Source of the DNA: Bin87 sp963666415
GTDB lineage: Bacteria; Chloroflexota; Dehalococcoidia; Lucifugimonadales; UBA3495
NCBI GenBank assembly: GCA_963666415.2
Contig: CAXXPD010000003.1
Span: 2,418,001 to 2,482,000, forward strand
DNA: 64,000 bases
Reading direction: 5' to 3'
Positions 53,961 through 62,619 of the stretch are shown in pieces. The notes beneath the pieces were generated by a model that was not told where the DNA came from, searched no databases, and saw nothing but the letters and a program-made list of their open reading frames with translations. How positions within the stretch are numbered: position 1 is the first letter of the stretch; each line of letters opens with the position of its first letter. Both the position numbers and the translations under genes were made by a program.

Positions 53961-55284
53961 CTCCTATAGATGTCAAGCCGCACTGGGGACTACCTTGGCC
54001 GAATCCTGCAGAACGGAGAAGACCTCGCGAGCAACATAGCGTTTGAGACAACGGATGACTTCGGTCTTGCTCATTCCCTCGCCGGTGCGACGGAGCATGT
54101 ATGCCTTGGTCCGGCAATCATGACGAAGCCGGACCACAACGATGCGATAGAGAGCCGCATTGGCCTGACGGTCGCCACCGCGGTTCAGCCGATGTCGGTT
54201 GGTCTTGCCAGAGGAAGCAGGTATCGGGTTCACCCCGCACAGCGCGGCGAAGGCGGCCTCGGAATGGAGGCGTTCCGGGTTATTCCCGGCAGTGATCAGG
54301 AGTGTCGCGGCGGTGTCGGGTCCTATGCCGAAGACACTGACCAGGGCTGGCGCTGCCGTCAGGGTGAGCCGTTCCAGCTCGGTCTTCAGGTCGTGGATCT
54401 CCTTGCTGAGCTGATAGTAGCGGCCAGCCAACGAGCGAAGAGCATACTTGGCCGCCGCCGTGGGATCGTCCAGGCGACTGATACGGAAGCTCTTGCACCG
54501 CGTGGCGAGGGCGCCGGAGGCGAGACCAGCGAGGGTTTCGCGAAGCTCGGCCGGGGCCGTGACAACCAGAGCCTTCATCTGGTTGATGGCCTGGGTGCGA
54601 GCCTTGACGGCCGAGTCCTTGGTGCTCTTAAGCATGCGAATCATTTCGACTTCGCCCTCACCTGACTTGGGAGTGGCGTCGGCTACTCCGGCCAGTACCG
54701 CGCGTGCTGCCATCTCCGCATCGGTGGGGTCGCTCTTCCCCTTCCGATAGCGGACTGATCGGTCAGGTCGATTGACCTCGACGACGGTATAGCCACGGCC
54801 GCTCAGGAATCGGGAAACGCCGGCGCCGTAGGAACCCGTGCCTTCGATCCCGAACTTGAGAATCTCTCCTAAGCTCCGGGACCAACGTTCGAGATCCGTA
54901 TACCCGAACGTAGTCGCTGGCGCGCGGCGCTCGGCAAGGCGGACACCTTGCCGGTCAATGGCCACCGCCACATGCTCGTCTTGGTGAGTGTCCACTCCGA
55001 TGACCACCTGAACTGTACGACTGCCTTCGTGACCGGCGACGCTTATCATTGCTACCTCCTGAGGGATGAGGCCGAGGATGGCACGCCAGCCAGGTGAGCG
55101 GACACGACTGCGATGGGGCTTGAGGCCAGGCTCCTATAAGGTCACTGCTCGCCAAGGCGGTTGGTACCGTCTGGGCCATCGTGGGATCGGGCCGACAGAT
55201 CATTTTGAAGGCATCTTAGCCAGTCCATTTGTGGGTCAGACCCGAGCCGAAATGGCCTGGACTCATCATCGCAGTCCGTTTGGT
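53961..55284 (-). mobile_element. IS110-family element, copy 3 (different subgroup; limits approximate)
   Basis: On the minus strand TATAGGAGC occurs at both 53961-53969 and about 55131-55139, possible core-containing repeats. About 235 bp of leader precede the transposase. They contain a strong imperfect stem, ccaggccattt/aaatggactgg, so a bridge RNA could lie there. Its guides were not decodable. Confidence 0.55.
53973..55049 (-). CDS. IS110-family transposase, intact
   Basis: 358 aa. The start ATG 55049 has CAGGAGGT. DEDD residues lie in QVVIGVDTHQDEHVAVAID, FGIEGTGSYGAGVSRFL and GKSDPTDAEMAARAVL. The Tnp domain has the nucleophilic Ser in CGVNPIPASSGKTNRHRLN. No frame defects are seen. 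It is clearly different from copies 1 and 2 and is the only IS110 enzyme here with both domains whole and the Ser present. Confidence 0.93.
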   Translation of the reverse strand: MISVAGHEGSRTVQVVIGVDTHQDEHVAVAIDRQGVRLAERRAPATTFGYTDLERWSRSLGEILKFGIEGTGSYGAGVSRFLSGRGYTVVEVNRPDRSVRYRKGKSDPTDAEMAARAVLAGVADATPKSGEGEVEMIRMLKSTKDSAVKARTQAINQMKALVVTAPAELRETLAGLASGALATRCKSFRISRLDDPTAAAKYALRSLAGRYYQLSKEIHDLKTELERLTLTAAPALVSVFGIGPDTAATLLITAGNNPERLHSEAAFAALCGVNPIPASSGKTNRHRLNRGGDRQANAALYRIVVVRLRHDCRTKAYMLRRTGEGMSKTEVIRCLKRYVAREVFSVLQDSAKVVPSAA

Positions 55285-56847
55285 TAGTTGGCGACGGTTG
55301 CGGATTTGCGTAGCGCTTTCAGCTTGGCGCGTTCCTGGGCGCTGAGCTTCTTGGTGGGCGGTTGCTCGGCGTAAGCGTACTTACGCACGGTGTCTCGTGC
55401 GATCCCGAGTTCCTTGGCGATGGCCCGCAGGGACAGACCTTTCAGCCTGGCCTGCTGGATCGCCTTCCACCGGGCCTTCTGGGTTGGCGTCGGTGTGCGC
55501 CCCCAGGGGTTCAGGGTCTTGCTGGCAGGGTCTCTTTCGACAGTAGCCTTGACTGCGGCCTCGTCGATACGCACTGGTTCCAGGGCGGCCAGACGCCGTT
55601 GCGGGGACTTGCTGATGTGGTGGTCGCCCACGTTGCTGACGATGCGCTTGAGTTCAGGGCCTGGCGACCAGGAGTGGACCGAGGCCCACAGCGCGCCCAT
55701 GCGCGGCGGTGGTTCCTGCGTGGCCACGGTATGGCCCTGATACTGGACGATGAGTTCGCCGTCGGGGCGTTCCAGCACCTCCACCCGCAGGCCGGCGTAG
55801 CTGGGACGTTCCCGATCCGGCAGCAGTTGCAGGACCCGCCAGTGGTACTTTACCGTGTTGTCCCGGGCGACCTTGCGGGTGTGCTTGAAGCACAGGATCT
55901 CAGACAGGCAAAGTTCCGGCGACACTGGACGGTAGGCGGCTTCCGGATGCTCTGGCTGCACGGCGAAGCGGGCGTTGCAGCGAGGCAGGAAGTCCCGCAG
56001 CACCGCCGTGGCCTGGCCAATAGTCCTGGCGTCCGCCAGGCGCAGTTCGGTGACCAGTCGGTCCTGGAAGGTCTCCGCCATGCGTTCCACCCGGCCCTTG
56101 GCCTGGGGTGAGCGGGCGAAGATCTGCCGGATCCCCAATTCCTGCAGGCCACGGGTGAACTGGGTGGCTTCCGCCGCGGTCTCCGGCCGGCTGGCGGGCG
56201 TTGTGCTTGAAGACGGCATGGCGATCGCTGTACAGCGCCAGGGGAATGCCCCAGCGCTGGATCAGGCCATCCAACAGCATGAAGTAGCCTCGGGTGTCTT
56301 CGCCGGTGCGGAAGACGGCGTTGACCACCGTGCCGGTGGCGTCGTCCACGGCCAGCAGCAGGGCGAATTTGGGTCCCCGGTCCTCCAACCAGGCGTGATG
56401 GCTGCCGTCCAATTGCACCAGCATCCCCGCCTGGGGCATCCGCTGGCGGCGGAAACGGTGTTGCGGTGAGCGCCGGCTGCGGGGACTGCCGATGCCCGCC
56501 CGGGTCAGAATACGCCGCACCGTGGGTCGGCTGAGGTCGATGCCCTCCCGCTCGCTCAGCAGCTCGGTGAAGTGGGTATGGTTGGCGCCCTCATAGCGCT
56601 GGGTGGCCAGCTCAACCACGGCGGCAGCCTGAGCGGGCGGGAGGGCGTTGTGGGGACGGCGGCCGCGGTTACCGTGGGCGAGGGCGGCGGCACCTTGCTC
56701 GCGGTAGCCGGCCAACATCCGGCGGGCGTGTCGCTCACTCACCCCCAAAAGCTCGGCGGCCTGGGCGATGGGCGCCTGGTATTCCAAAACGGAGTTCAAC
56801 ACGTGGAGTCTGGCTTGTTCTCGTTGGTTCAATGTCACATCCTTCAT
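55284..56847 (-). pseudogene. ISNCY-type rve transposase, frameshifted
   Basis: It is related to the intact copy at 18482. The 5' part (ATG 56847, MKDVTLNQREQARLHVLNSV; HTH AQAAELLGVSERHARRML; MLVQLDGSHHAWLEDRG; LYSDRHAVFKHNA) loses frame at about 56210. The 3' part (QAKGRVERMAETFQDRLVTE; KARWKAIQQARLKGLSLRAI) runs to TAA at 55284. A single indel separates the halves. The element's end lies directly in front of the MmgE/PrpD gene and may have replaced its promoter. Confidence 0.88.
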
Positions 56848-56900
56848 GGGTGACATTTTCGCTGAACAGTTAGCTCATGACGGAATCGTAGACCAGCAAC

Positions 56901-58244
56901 ATGAGCGCAACACGAACCCTGGCCCAGTTTATTGCCGACACTGACTTTGAAAGCCTGCCGCCTCCGGTGGTGGAAGCGGCCAAAATCGCCATCCTGGACG
57001 GGGTGGCCAACATGGTCGCGGGTTCGGTCCAGGAACTGGCCGACATCATCGGCCGCTACGTGCGTGACGCCGGCGGCTCGCCCCAGGCCTCGGTGGTAGG
57101 TTGGGGCTACAAGACCAACCCGCCGGCTGCCGCCTTCGCAAACGGGGTCTTCGGCCACTGCCTGGACTACGAGATCCAAGGGTTTCCGCCCACCCACGGC
57201 ACCTCATCCTGTCTGCCGGCGGCCTTAGCGCTGGCGGAACACCACCACGCCCCAGGTGAGCGAGTCATCACCGCCTACGTGTTGGGATGGGAAATCCAGG
57301 GGCGGTTGCGGGCCGCTTCAGCGCCGGCAACCGCTCCCGCCTATCACCCGCCGGGCCTGGTGGGTCCCCTGGGCGGCGCGGCAGCAGCAGCCAAGACTCT
57401 GGGTCTGGACGCAGGGCAAACCCTGATGGCCCTGGGCATTGCCGCCTCTCGCACCGGCGGCCTCACCGCCAACACGGGCACCATGGTCAAGTCCACCCAC
57501 CCGGGCAACGCCGCCCGCATGGGCGCCGCGGCGGCCATCCTGGCCGGCATGGGATACACCGCCAGCGAGGAGGCTCTGGAATCTCCCGTGGGTTACGCGG
57601 CTGCCCTGTTCGGGGGCGACTTTAACTGGGACGTGGCCACCGGCGGCCTGGGGGCGTCGTGGCGGCTGCTCGACCCGGGCTTTGACATCAAGCGGTTCCC
57701 CGCCCAGGTCTATATGCAGAACGCCCTCGAGGCGGCGCTGAACCTACGCGAGCAAAACGGCCTCGATCCCGACGACATCGAGCAGGTGACCATTCACCGC
57801 CGGGGACGGGGCCATTCGGGGCCGGCGCCCCGCAGCGGCCTGGACGGCAAGTTCAGCGTGGAATACTGCGCCGCCGCCGCCCTGCTGGACGGCCAGGCGG
57901 GTATCGACACTTTCACCGACGCCCGCCGCTTCTTGCCGGACATGGATGGAATGCTGGGTCGCATCCGGGTGGAACCGGAAGGCCCCGAATCGGGTGCCAC
58001 GCTCGCCACCGCTTTGCTCAAAGACGGGACTACGGTCAGCGCCGAATGCGCCGCCTTCAGCGGGTCGGCTGGCAACCCCATGTCCCGGGATCAGCGCCTG
58101 GAAAAGGTACGCGACTGCTTCCGTCGCGCCCTTTCAGAAGCTGACACCGAGCGCGTGCTGGAGATGCTGGAGAACCTGGAGGGCCTTGGCGACGTGGAGC
58201 AATTGATGGGGGTGCTGGGTCAGGTGGCGGTGCACAAAGGCTGA
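56901..58244 (+). CDS. MmgE/PrpD-family protein
   Basis: 447 aa. The all-helical domain has AAKIAILDGVANMVAGS, NPPAAAFANGVFGHCLDYE and THGTSSCLPAALALAEH, then AASRTGGLTANTGTMVKSTHPGNAARMGA split over the active-site region. The C-terminal lid (LDGKFSVEYCAAAALLDGQ) matches the family. Members include 2-methylcitrate dehydratase and cis-aconitate decarboxylase. The substrate here is unknown. An ISNCY end lies 30 bp upstream and no SD is evident, so expression may be altered. Confidence 0.88.
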   Translation: MSATRTLAQFIADTDFESLPPPVVEAAKIAILDGVANMVAGSVQELADIIGRYVRDAGGSPQASVVGWGYKTNPPAAAFANGVFGHCLDYEIQGFPPTHGTSSCLPAALALAEHHHAPGERVITAYVLGWEIQGRLRAASAPATAPAYHPPGLVGPLGGAAAAAKTLGLDAGQTLMALGIAASRTGGLTANTGTMVKSTHPGNAARMGAAAAILAGMGYTASEEALESPVGYAAALFGGDFNWDVATGGLGASWRLLDPGFDIKRFPAQVYMQNALEAALNLREQNGLDPDDIEQVTIHRRGRGHSGPAPRSGLDGKFSVEYCAAAALLDGQAGIDTFTDARRFLPDMDGMLGRIRVEPEGPESGATLATALLKDGTTVSAECAAFSGSAGNPMSRDQRLEKVRDCFRRALSEADTERVLEMLENLEGLGDVEQLMGVLGQVAVHKG

Positions 58245-58334
58245 GCCGCCAGGCACACACGACATCGGAACTATCTGCCACTATGAACTCGACCTGGCCG
58301 GAGTAGTGCTTAAGTCCTTTCGGTTCTTCTACTC

Positions 58335-58440
58335 ATGCCATCACAGGCGGAGCGCGGCAATCTCGGCGGGGCAACAATTATCGCTGCTGGAACGAGATCG
58401 CCACGTCGCTCCGTTCCTCGAGATGACAAACTGGGTAAGC
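58335..58440. repeat. Dispersed palindromic repeat, degenerate copy 9
   Basis: gcggcaatctcg, gagatcgccacgtcgctccg and gatgacaaactgggtaagc are decayed family arms. The rest of the 58245-58533 gap shows nothing else. Confidence 0.45.
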
Positions 58441-58533
58441 GGGAGCCGCCTGGCTCTCTCGACCGCAATACTTTCACCTGATGCCCTCCACAGCTGCGTC
58501 AAGTTACCCGTGTAGAATGGGCCCAATCATCTT

Positions 58534-60045
58534 GTGGATGGTGCGAATATGCGGACCGGGGCTGATTACAAAGAGAGTTTACGCGATGGACGCAACGTGT
58601 GGGTGGTGGGGGAAGGCGCCGTGGCAGACGTCACGACCCACCCGGCGACGTCGGACATGGTGGATGAGTACGCCGCGTGGTATGACCGCCACTTCGACCC
58701 CGCCTGGCAGGACACCCTTCTGACCGGGCCTGATGGAAACGGCCAGCGATATCCTCTTGCGCTCACTGCTCCGAAGACGTCCACCGATTTGAAAAGCCTG
58801 GGGAAAGCCATTAGCGCGGTGCATTTCTTGACCGGTGGCAACATGACCCACACCCCAGGCTACGGGGCCTTGATAGCCCTTGGGATGCTGAACGTTCTCA
58901 AGCGGTTGAACAACTCCCCAGAGGAGATTGAGGCGGCCGAGGCGTATCTGGAGTCTCTGGCTAGCAGCGGCAGGTTTTTGACCTTCGCCGGTGGTGGTCC
59001 CTTAATTGGAACACGCCTCCGCCAGGCTGAGAGCGAACGGGTGGCACTGCGTCTGGTTAGCGAATCCGCTGAAGGTATCGTCGTGAGTGGGAAGATCCAG
59101 ATGCACACCAGTACACCGTTCGCCGAGGACCTGCTGATCACCAGCAGGGATGAGTTGCCTCCGGGCAGTGGGAGGTTGCTGTGGTTCATCGTGCCAGTGA
59201 ACAGCTCCGGCATCCGAGTGGTGACCCGTCGTCCCGTCGCCAAGCATAAGAATCCATTCCTGTCACCATTGAGCAGCCGGTTTGATGAACTGGACTCCAT
59301 GGTCTGGATGGAGAACGTTTTCATCCCTCACTCTCGTGTATTTACCGGGGAGCGCAACGACCGACCTCGGCGCCATTCGCTGATTTCCTGGCTGCTTTGG
59401 CATCATAGTTACGGTTGGCTCGCCAAGGCTGAGTTGACACTGGGTATAGCGCTTGCCTTGGCTGAAGTCATGGGCCTCAAAGAAAATCCTCAGACCATTG
59501 AGCAGCTGGCCGAACTGACCGCCAACGTCCAGACCACTCGCACCTGCATGGCGGCGGCGGAGCTGGACCCGGAGACGACCGAGAGCGGACACGCCCTGCC
59601 CAACCAGATCCATGTTGCCGCTGCGGGACTAAACACCCTCAAAGTCCGCCAGCGAATGTCTGAAATCCTGCGCGGCCTTCCCGGGTCGTCGTTGGTCAAT
59701 GCCCCCGCCGACACCGACTTTGCAGACCCGGAGATGGCCGCCGAACTGGAAGACGCATTTGGCGGGGGCGGCTACACTGCGCTGCAACGAGCGGCGCTCC
59801 TGCAGCTCGCCTGGGACCAAGTCTCCTCTGGTTTAGACGGGCGGGAGGCGGTTTTCGAGCTCCACGCCAGTGGTGGTCTGGAGGCATGGCGTGGCCGGTT
59901 GCGGGCCTGGTTTGAAAGCTACAATGAGCTTGCCAATGGCGTACAGGAGTTCATTCAGGTAGACATGCCGCCCCTGGACCTGACCAGCTTGCAGGAAGTA
60001 CAGAACCCGCCGCGTCGAATGCCTCGATCAACGCCGGCAAGCTGA
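58534..60045 (+). CDS. HpaB-type FADH2-dependent monooxygenase
   Basis: 503 aa from GTG 58534; ATG 58549 is an alternative. The N-terminus MRTGADYKESLRDGRNVWVV, then DVTTHPATSDMVDEYAAWYD, is the signature of the 4-hydroxyphenylacetate 3-monooxygenase/PvcC family, with an acyl-CoA dehydrogenase-like fold. It uses FADH2 from a separate reductase to hydroxylate an aromatic ring. No reductase gene is adjacent. Its TGA stop overlaps the target duplication of IS66 copy 3, so the IS entered exactly at the gene's end. The native last residues appear preserved. Confidence 0.85.
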   Translation: MDGANMRTGADYKESLRDGRNVWVVGEGAVADVTTHPATSDMVDEYAAWYDRHFDPAWQDTLLTGPDGNGQRYPLALTAPKTSTDLKSLGKAISAVHFLTGGNMTHTPGYGALIALGMLNVLKRLNNSPEEIEAAEAYLESLASSGRFLTFAGGGPLIGTRLRQAESERVALRLVSESAEGIVVSGKIQMHTSTPFAEDLLITSRDELPPGSGRLLWFIVPVNSSGIRVVTRRPVAKHKNPFLSPLSSRFDELDSMVWMENVFIPHSRVFTGERNDRPRRHSLISWLLWHHSYGWLAKAELTLGIALALAEVMGLKENPQTIEQLAELTANVQTTRTCMAAAELDPETTESGHALPNQIHVAAAGLNTLKVRQRMSEILRGLPGSSLVNAPADTDFADPEMAAELEDAFGGGGYTALQRAALLQLAWDQVSSGLDGREAVFELHASGGLEAWRGRLRAWFESYNELANGVQEFIQVDMPPLDLTSLQEVQNPPRRMPRSTPAS

Positions 60046-60051
60046 TCACAG

Positions 60052-61504
60052 GTAACTGTTCAGACTTGGTGAAGTAAATTGGCCGAAGGCGGGTTGCCGA
60101 ACGCTGGCACGGGTGGCGGTGGTTATGTCATATAGAGGGAGTGGATACCGAAATTGACCTGACCACCGCCAGTCGCGATGTTCTCATCGCCATCATCGTG
60201 CAGCAACAGGCGGTCATTGCCGAGTTGCAGGTGATGATGGTACGGCTGGAGCGGCGGGTTGCCGAACTGGAAGGCCAGGCGAAACCGGGCGGCCCGCCCC
60301 GAATGCCCGGCCTCAAGTCCAGTTCGGGCCGCCCGCCGCCAGCGCAGCAGCAGCCCAGCAAGCAGCGACGCCACGGCTTCGCCCGCCGGCGCATGACACC
60401 GACCCATCGGGTGGAGCACGTGGTGGAGAGCTGTCCCGATTGCGGGACGCACCTGACTGGCGGCTGGGTCCAGCGCACCCGGGAAATCATCGAGTTGCCG
60501 GTGGTTCCGGTGCCAGTCACCGAGCATGTCTGCATCGCCAGGACCTGCCCAACGTGTCGACGCCGCTGCATACCCCCAGCACAACTGGACGGCGTGGCAC
60601 TGGGGCGCCAACGCCTGGGCGTCAACGTGCTCAGCCGCATCGCCACGTTGCGGGAAGAAGGGCGCCTGCCGATCCGCAGCATCCAGTGGTATCTGCGCAC
60701 CGTCCATCAGCTGCGCCTCAGCGTGGGGGCCATTGTGAGCGCCATTCACCAGACCGCGCAACAGGCCCAACCAGCGGTGGCCGCGATCCTGGACCGCATC
60801 CGCGCCAGCCCAGTGGTCCACGCCGACGAAACCGGCTGGCGTCAAAATGGGAACAACGGTTACGTCTGGATTTTCAGCACCCCCACCGAACGCTACTTCC
60901 TGCGGCGGGGTCGGGGCAAGGCGGTGGTGGACGAAGCGCTGGGCGAGTCATTCTCCGGAGTGCTGGTCAGCGATTTCTACGCCGCCTACCACCATTACGA
61001 TGGCCCCCAGCAACGGTGCTGGGCCCACCTGTTGCGGGACATCCACGACCTGGTGGCGCTCTACCCCAAGGACACCGCGCTGGCCCAGTGGGCCGCGGCA
61101 GTCCATCAGCTCTATGTCGAGGCCAGGTCTTTCACCCATCCTCAGGCACGACGACGGCGCACCGCTCAACTGGCCTGGGAGCGGCAGCTGCTGGTCATCT
61201 GCCAGCCCTTCCTGGCTGACCCGCTAGCTCTGCAGGGCCGGCTGTGCCGGCGCATTGAGCGCCACATCAAGGAACTCTTCGTCTTCGTGGCCGAACCGGA
61301 CGTGCCGTCGGACAACAACCCCGCCGAGCGCAGCCGGCGCCATCTGGTTATCAGCCGCAAGATCAGCGGGGGCACCCGGTCGGAACGTGGTACCGAGAGC
61401 AAGATGACGCTGGCATCCATCTTCGGCACCTGGCGCGCACGAGGCCTGAACCCCCTCGCCGCCTGCCGCCAACTGCTCACTTCCCCTCAAATCTGAACAG
61501 TTAC
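60052..61504 (+). mobile_element. IS66-family element, copy 3, intact
   Basis: The ends are GTAACTGTTCAG and CTGAACAGTTAC. A perfect 8-bp duplication, GATCACAG, lies at 60044-60051 and 61505-61512. This is the best preserved of three copies. Confidence 0.93.
60141..61496 (+). CDS. IS66 transposase, full length
   Basis: 451 aa from GTG 60141. It has a coiled-coil N-terminus (AELQVMMVRLERRVAELEG), zinc-binding Cys in ESCPDCGTHL and ARTCPTCRRRC, and the catalytic core: Asp in VVHADETGWRQNGNNGY, Asp in LVSDFYAAYHHYDGPQQRCW, and Glu in PSDNNPAERSRRHLVISRK. There is no TnpA/TnpB pair, as in the single-gene IS66 subgroup. It serves as reference for the two broken copies. Confidence 0.95.
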   Translation: MDTEIDLTTASRDVLIAIIVQQQAVIAELQVMMVRLERRVAELEGQAKPGGPPRMPGLKSSSGRPPPAQQQPSKQRRHGFARRRMTPTHRVEHVVESCPDCGTHLTGGWVQRTREIIELPVVPVPVTEHVCIARTCPTCRRRCIPPAQLDGVALGRQRLGVNVLSRIATLREEGRLPIRSIQWYLRTVHQLRLSVGAIVSAIHQTAQQAQPAVAAILDRIRASPVVHADETGWRQNGNNGYVWIFSTPTERYFLRRGRGKAVVDEALGESFSGVLVSDFYAAYHHYDGPQQRCWAHLLRDIHDLVALYPKDTALAQWAAAVHQLYVEARSFTHPQARRRRTAQLAWERQLLVICQPFLADPLALQGRLCRRIERHIKELFVFVAEPDVPSDNNPAERSRRHLVISRKISGGTRSERGTESKMTLASIFGTWRARGLNPLAACRQLLTSPQI

Positions 61505-61836
61505 GATCACAGGTCCACCAACAACTCGCAAGTTCGGTTTACGGTTTCCTTGGGTGCGAAAGTTGGGATTTAATTCGACAAGGGTGAATCAACTGACAGC
61601 GGCGGGTTGCTGGATCGTGGTGTCCGGTTTGGCGACCTCCTCGGCTGATCGTCAGTATTTACGCCGGGACTAGAAACCTACGGCGTAGGCCTCGCACCGT
61701 GGGTCTGCTCCGCCCTGCAGCACCTTGGTCTCCGGGTTGCGGGTGATGACACAATATAAGGCTGAACCCTCCCACCAATCTGGGTATTGTTCTATCGTGT
61801 TGTCCCGCGTCAACTATATTTGCCGGTTGGCGTCAA

Positions 61837-62619
61837 TCAGTTTTGCCGGTTCACCTCCTTGGCCTGGACGCGTTGCTGGGCAGCGTTGGTGCGGTAGCTG
61901 GGGACGTCAAACTCCAGGATGACGGAGTGGTGCACGACCCGGTCAATCGCCGCGGCGGTGGCCATGGGGTTGGCAAAGATGCGCTCCCACTCTGAGAAGA
62001 CCAGGTTTGACGTGATGCCCAACGATCTGCGCTCGTAGCGTTCGGCGATGAGGGTGAAGAGGACCTCCGACTCCTCGGCGCCCTGGGGCAGGTAGCCCAG
62101 GTCGTCGAGGAGCAGGAAGTCGAAGTTGTCCAGCTTGCGCAGCTGGCGGGGCAGGTCCAGGTCGCGCTTGGCGGCGAGCAGTTCCTGCACCAGACGGTAG
62201 GCCGGAGCGAAAAGGACGGAGTGGCCGGCTTCCACCAGGCGGTGGCCCAGGGCCCACCGGGCGTGGGTCTTGCCGGTGCCGGGCAGCCCGAAGGCCAGCA
62301 CGTTGACGCCGCGCTCCACAAAGCTGCCCTGGGCCAGCTGGTCCAGTTGCTGCCGCAGCGCCAGGGGGACTCGGTCGTGTTCGAAGATTTCCCAGGTCTT
62401 GCCCGAGGGCAGCCGGGACTCCCGGCGCAGCCGGTTGATGCGTCGGTGGCGGCGATCCTCAGCTTCCTGTTCCAGTACCTCCAGGAAAGTTGCCAGGGCA
62501 TCGCCGTGTCCAGCGGCGGTGAAACGAGCCACCGACTGGGCGCCCATGGTGGGCAGCTTGAATTGGCCGCACAACTGGCCGATGCGGTCCTGCATCACGC
62601 TGGTGTCCGTCATGCGCAC
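61837..62619 (-). CDS. istB: IS21 IstB AAA+ helper ATPase
   Basis: 260 aa. Walker A is NVLAFGLPGTGKTHARWAL and Walker B is FDFLLLDDLGYLPQG. The sensor region is RRSLGITSNLVFSEWERIF. The start overlaps the istA stop by 10 nt, as usual in IS21. IstB selects the target and activates IstA. The gene is intact although its istA partner is not. Confidence 0.93.
   Translation of the reverse strand: MRMTDTSVMQDRIGQLCGQFKLPTMGAQSVARFTAAGHGDALATFLEVLEQEAEDRRHRRINRLRRESRLPSGKTWEIFEHDRVPLALRQQLDQLAQGSFVERGVNVLAFGLPGTGKTHARWALGHRLVEAGHSVLFAPAYRLVQELLAAKRDLDLPRQLRKLDNFDFLLLDDLGYLPQGAEESEVLFTLIAERYERRSLGITSNLVFSEWERIFANPMATAAAIDRVVHHSVILEFDVPSYRTNAAQQRVQAKEVNRQN

Larger units (their letters stand above)
53943..56870 (-). 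mobile_element. ISNCY-type element, copy 2, probably hosting IS110 copy 3
   Basis: The right end reads inward TGTTCAGCGAAAATGTCACC (about 56851-56870). A matching AGCGAAAATG lies at 53948-53957, beyond the IS110. This suggests that IS110 copy 3 inserted near the ISNCY 3' end. The left limit is inference. Confidence 0.45.
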
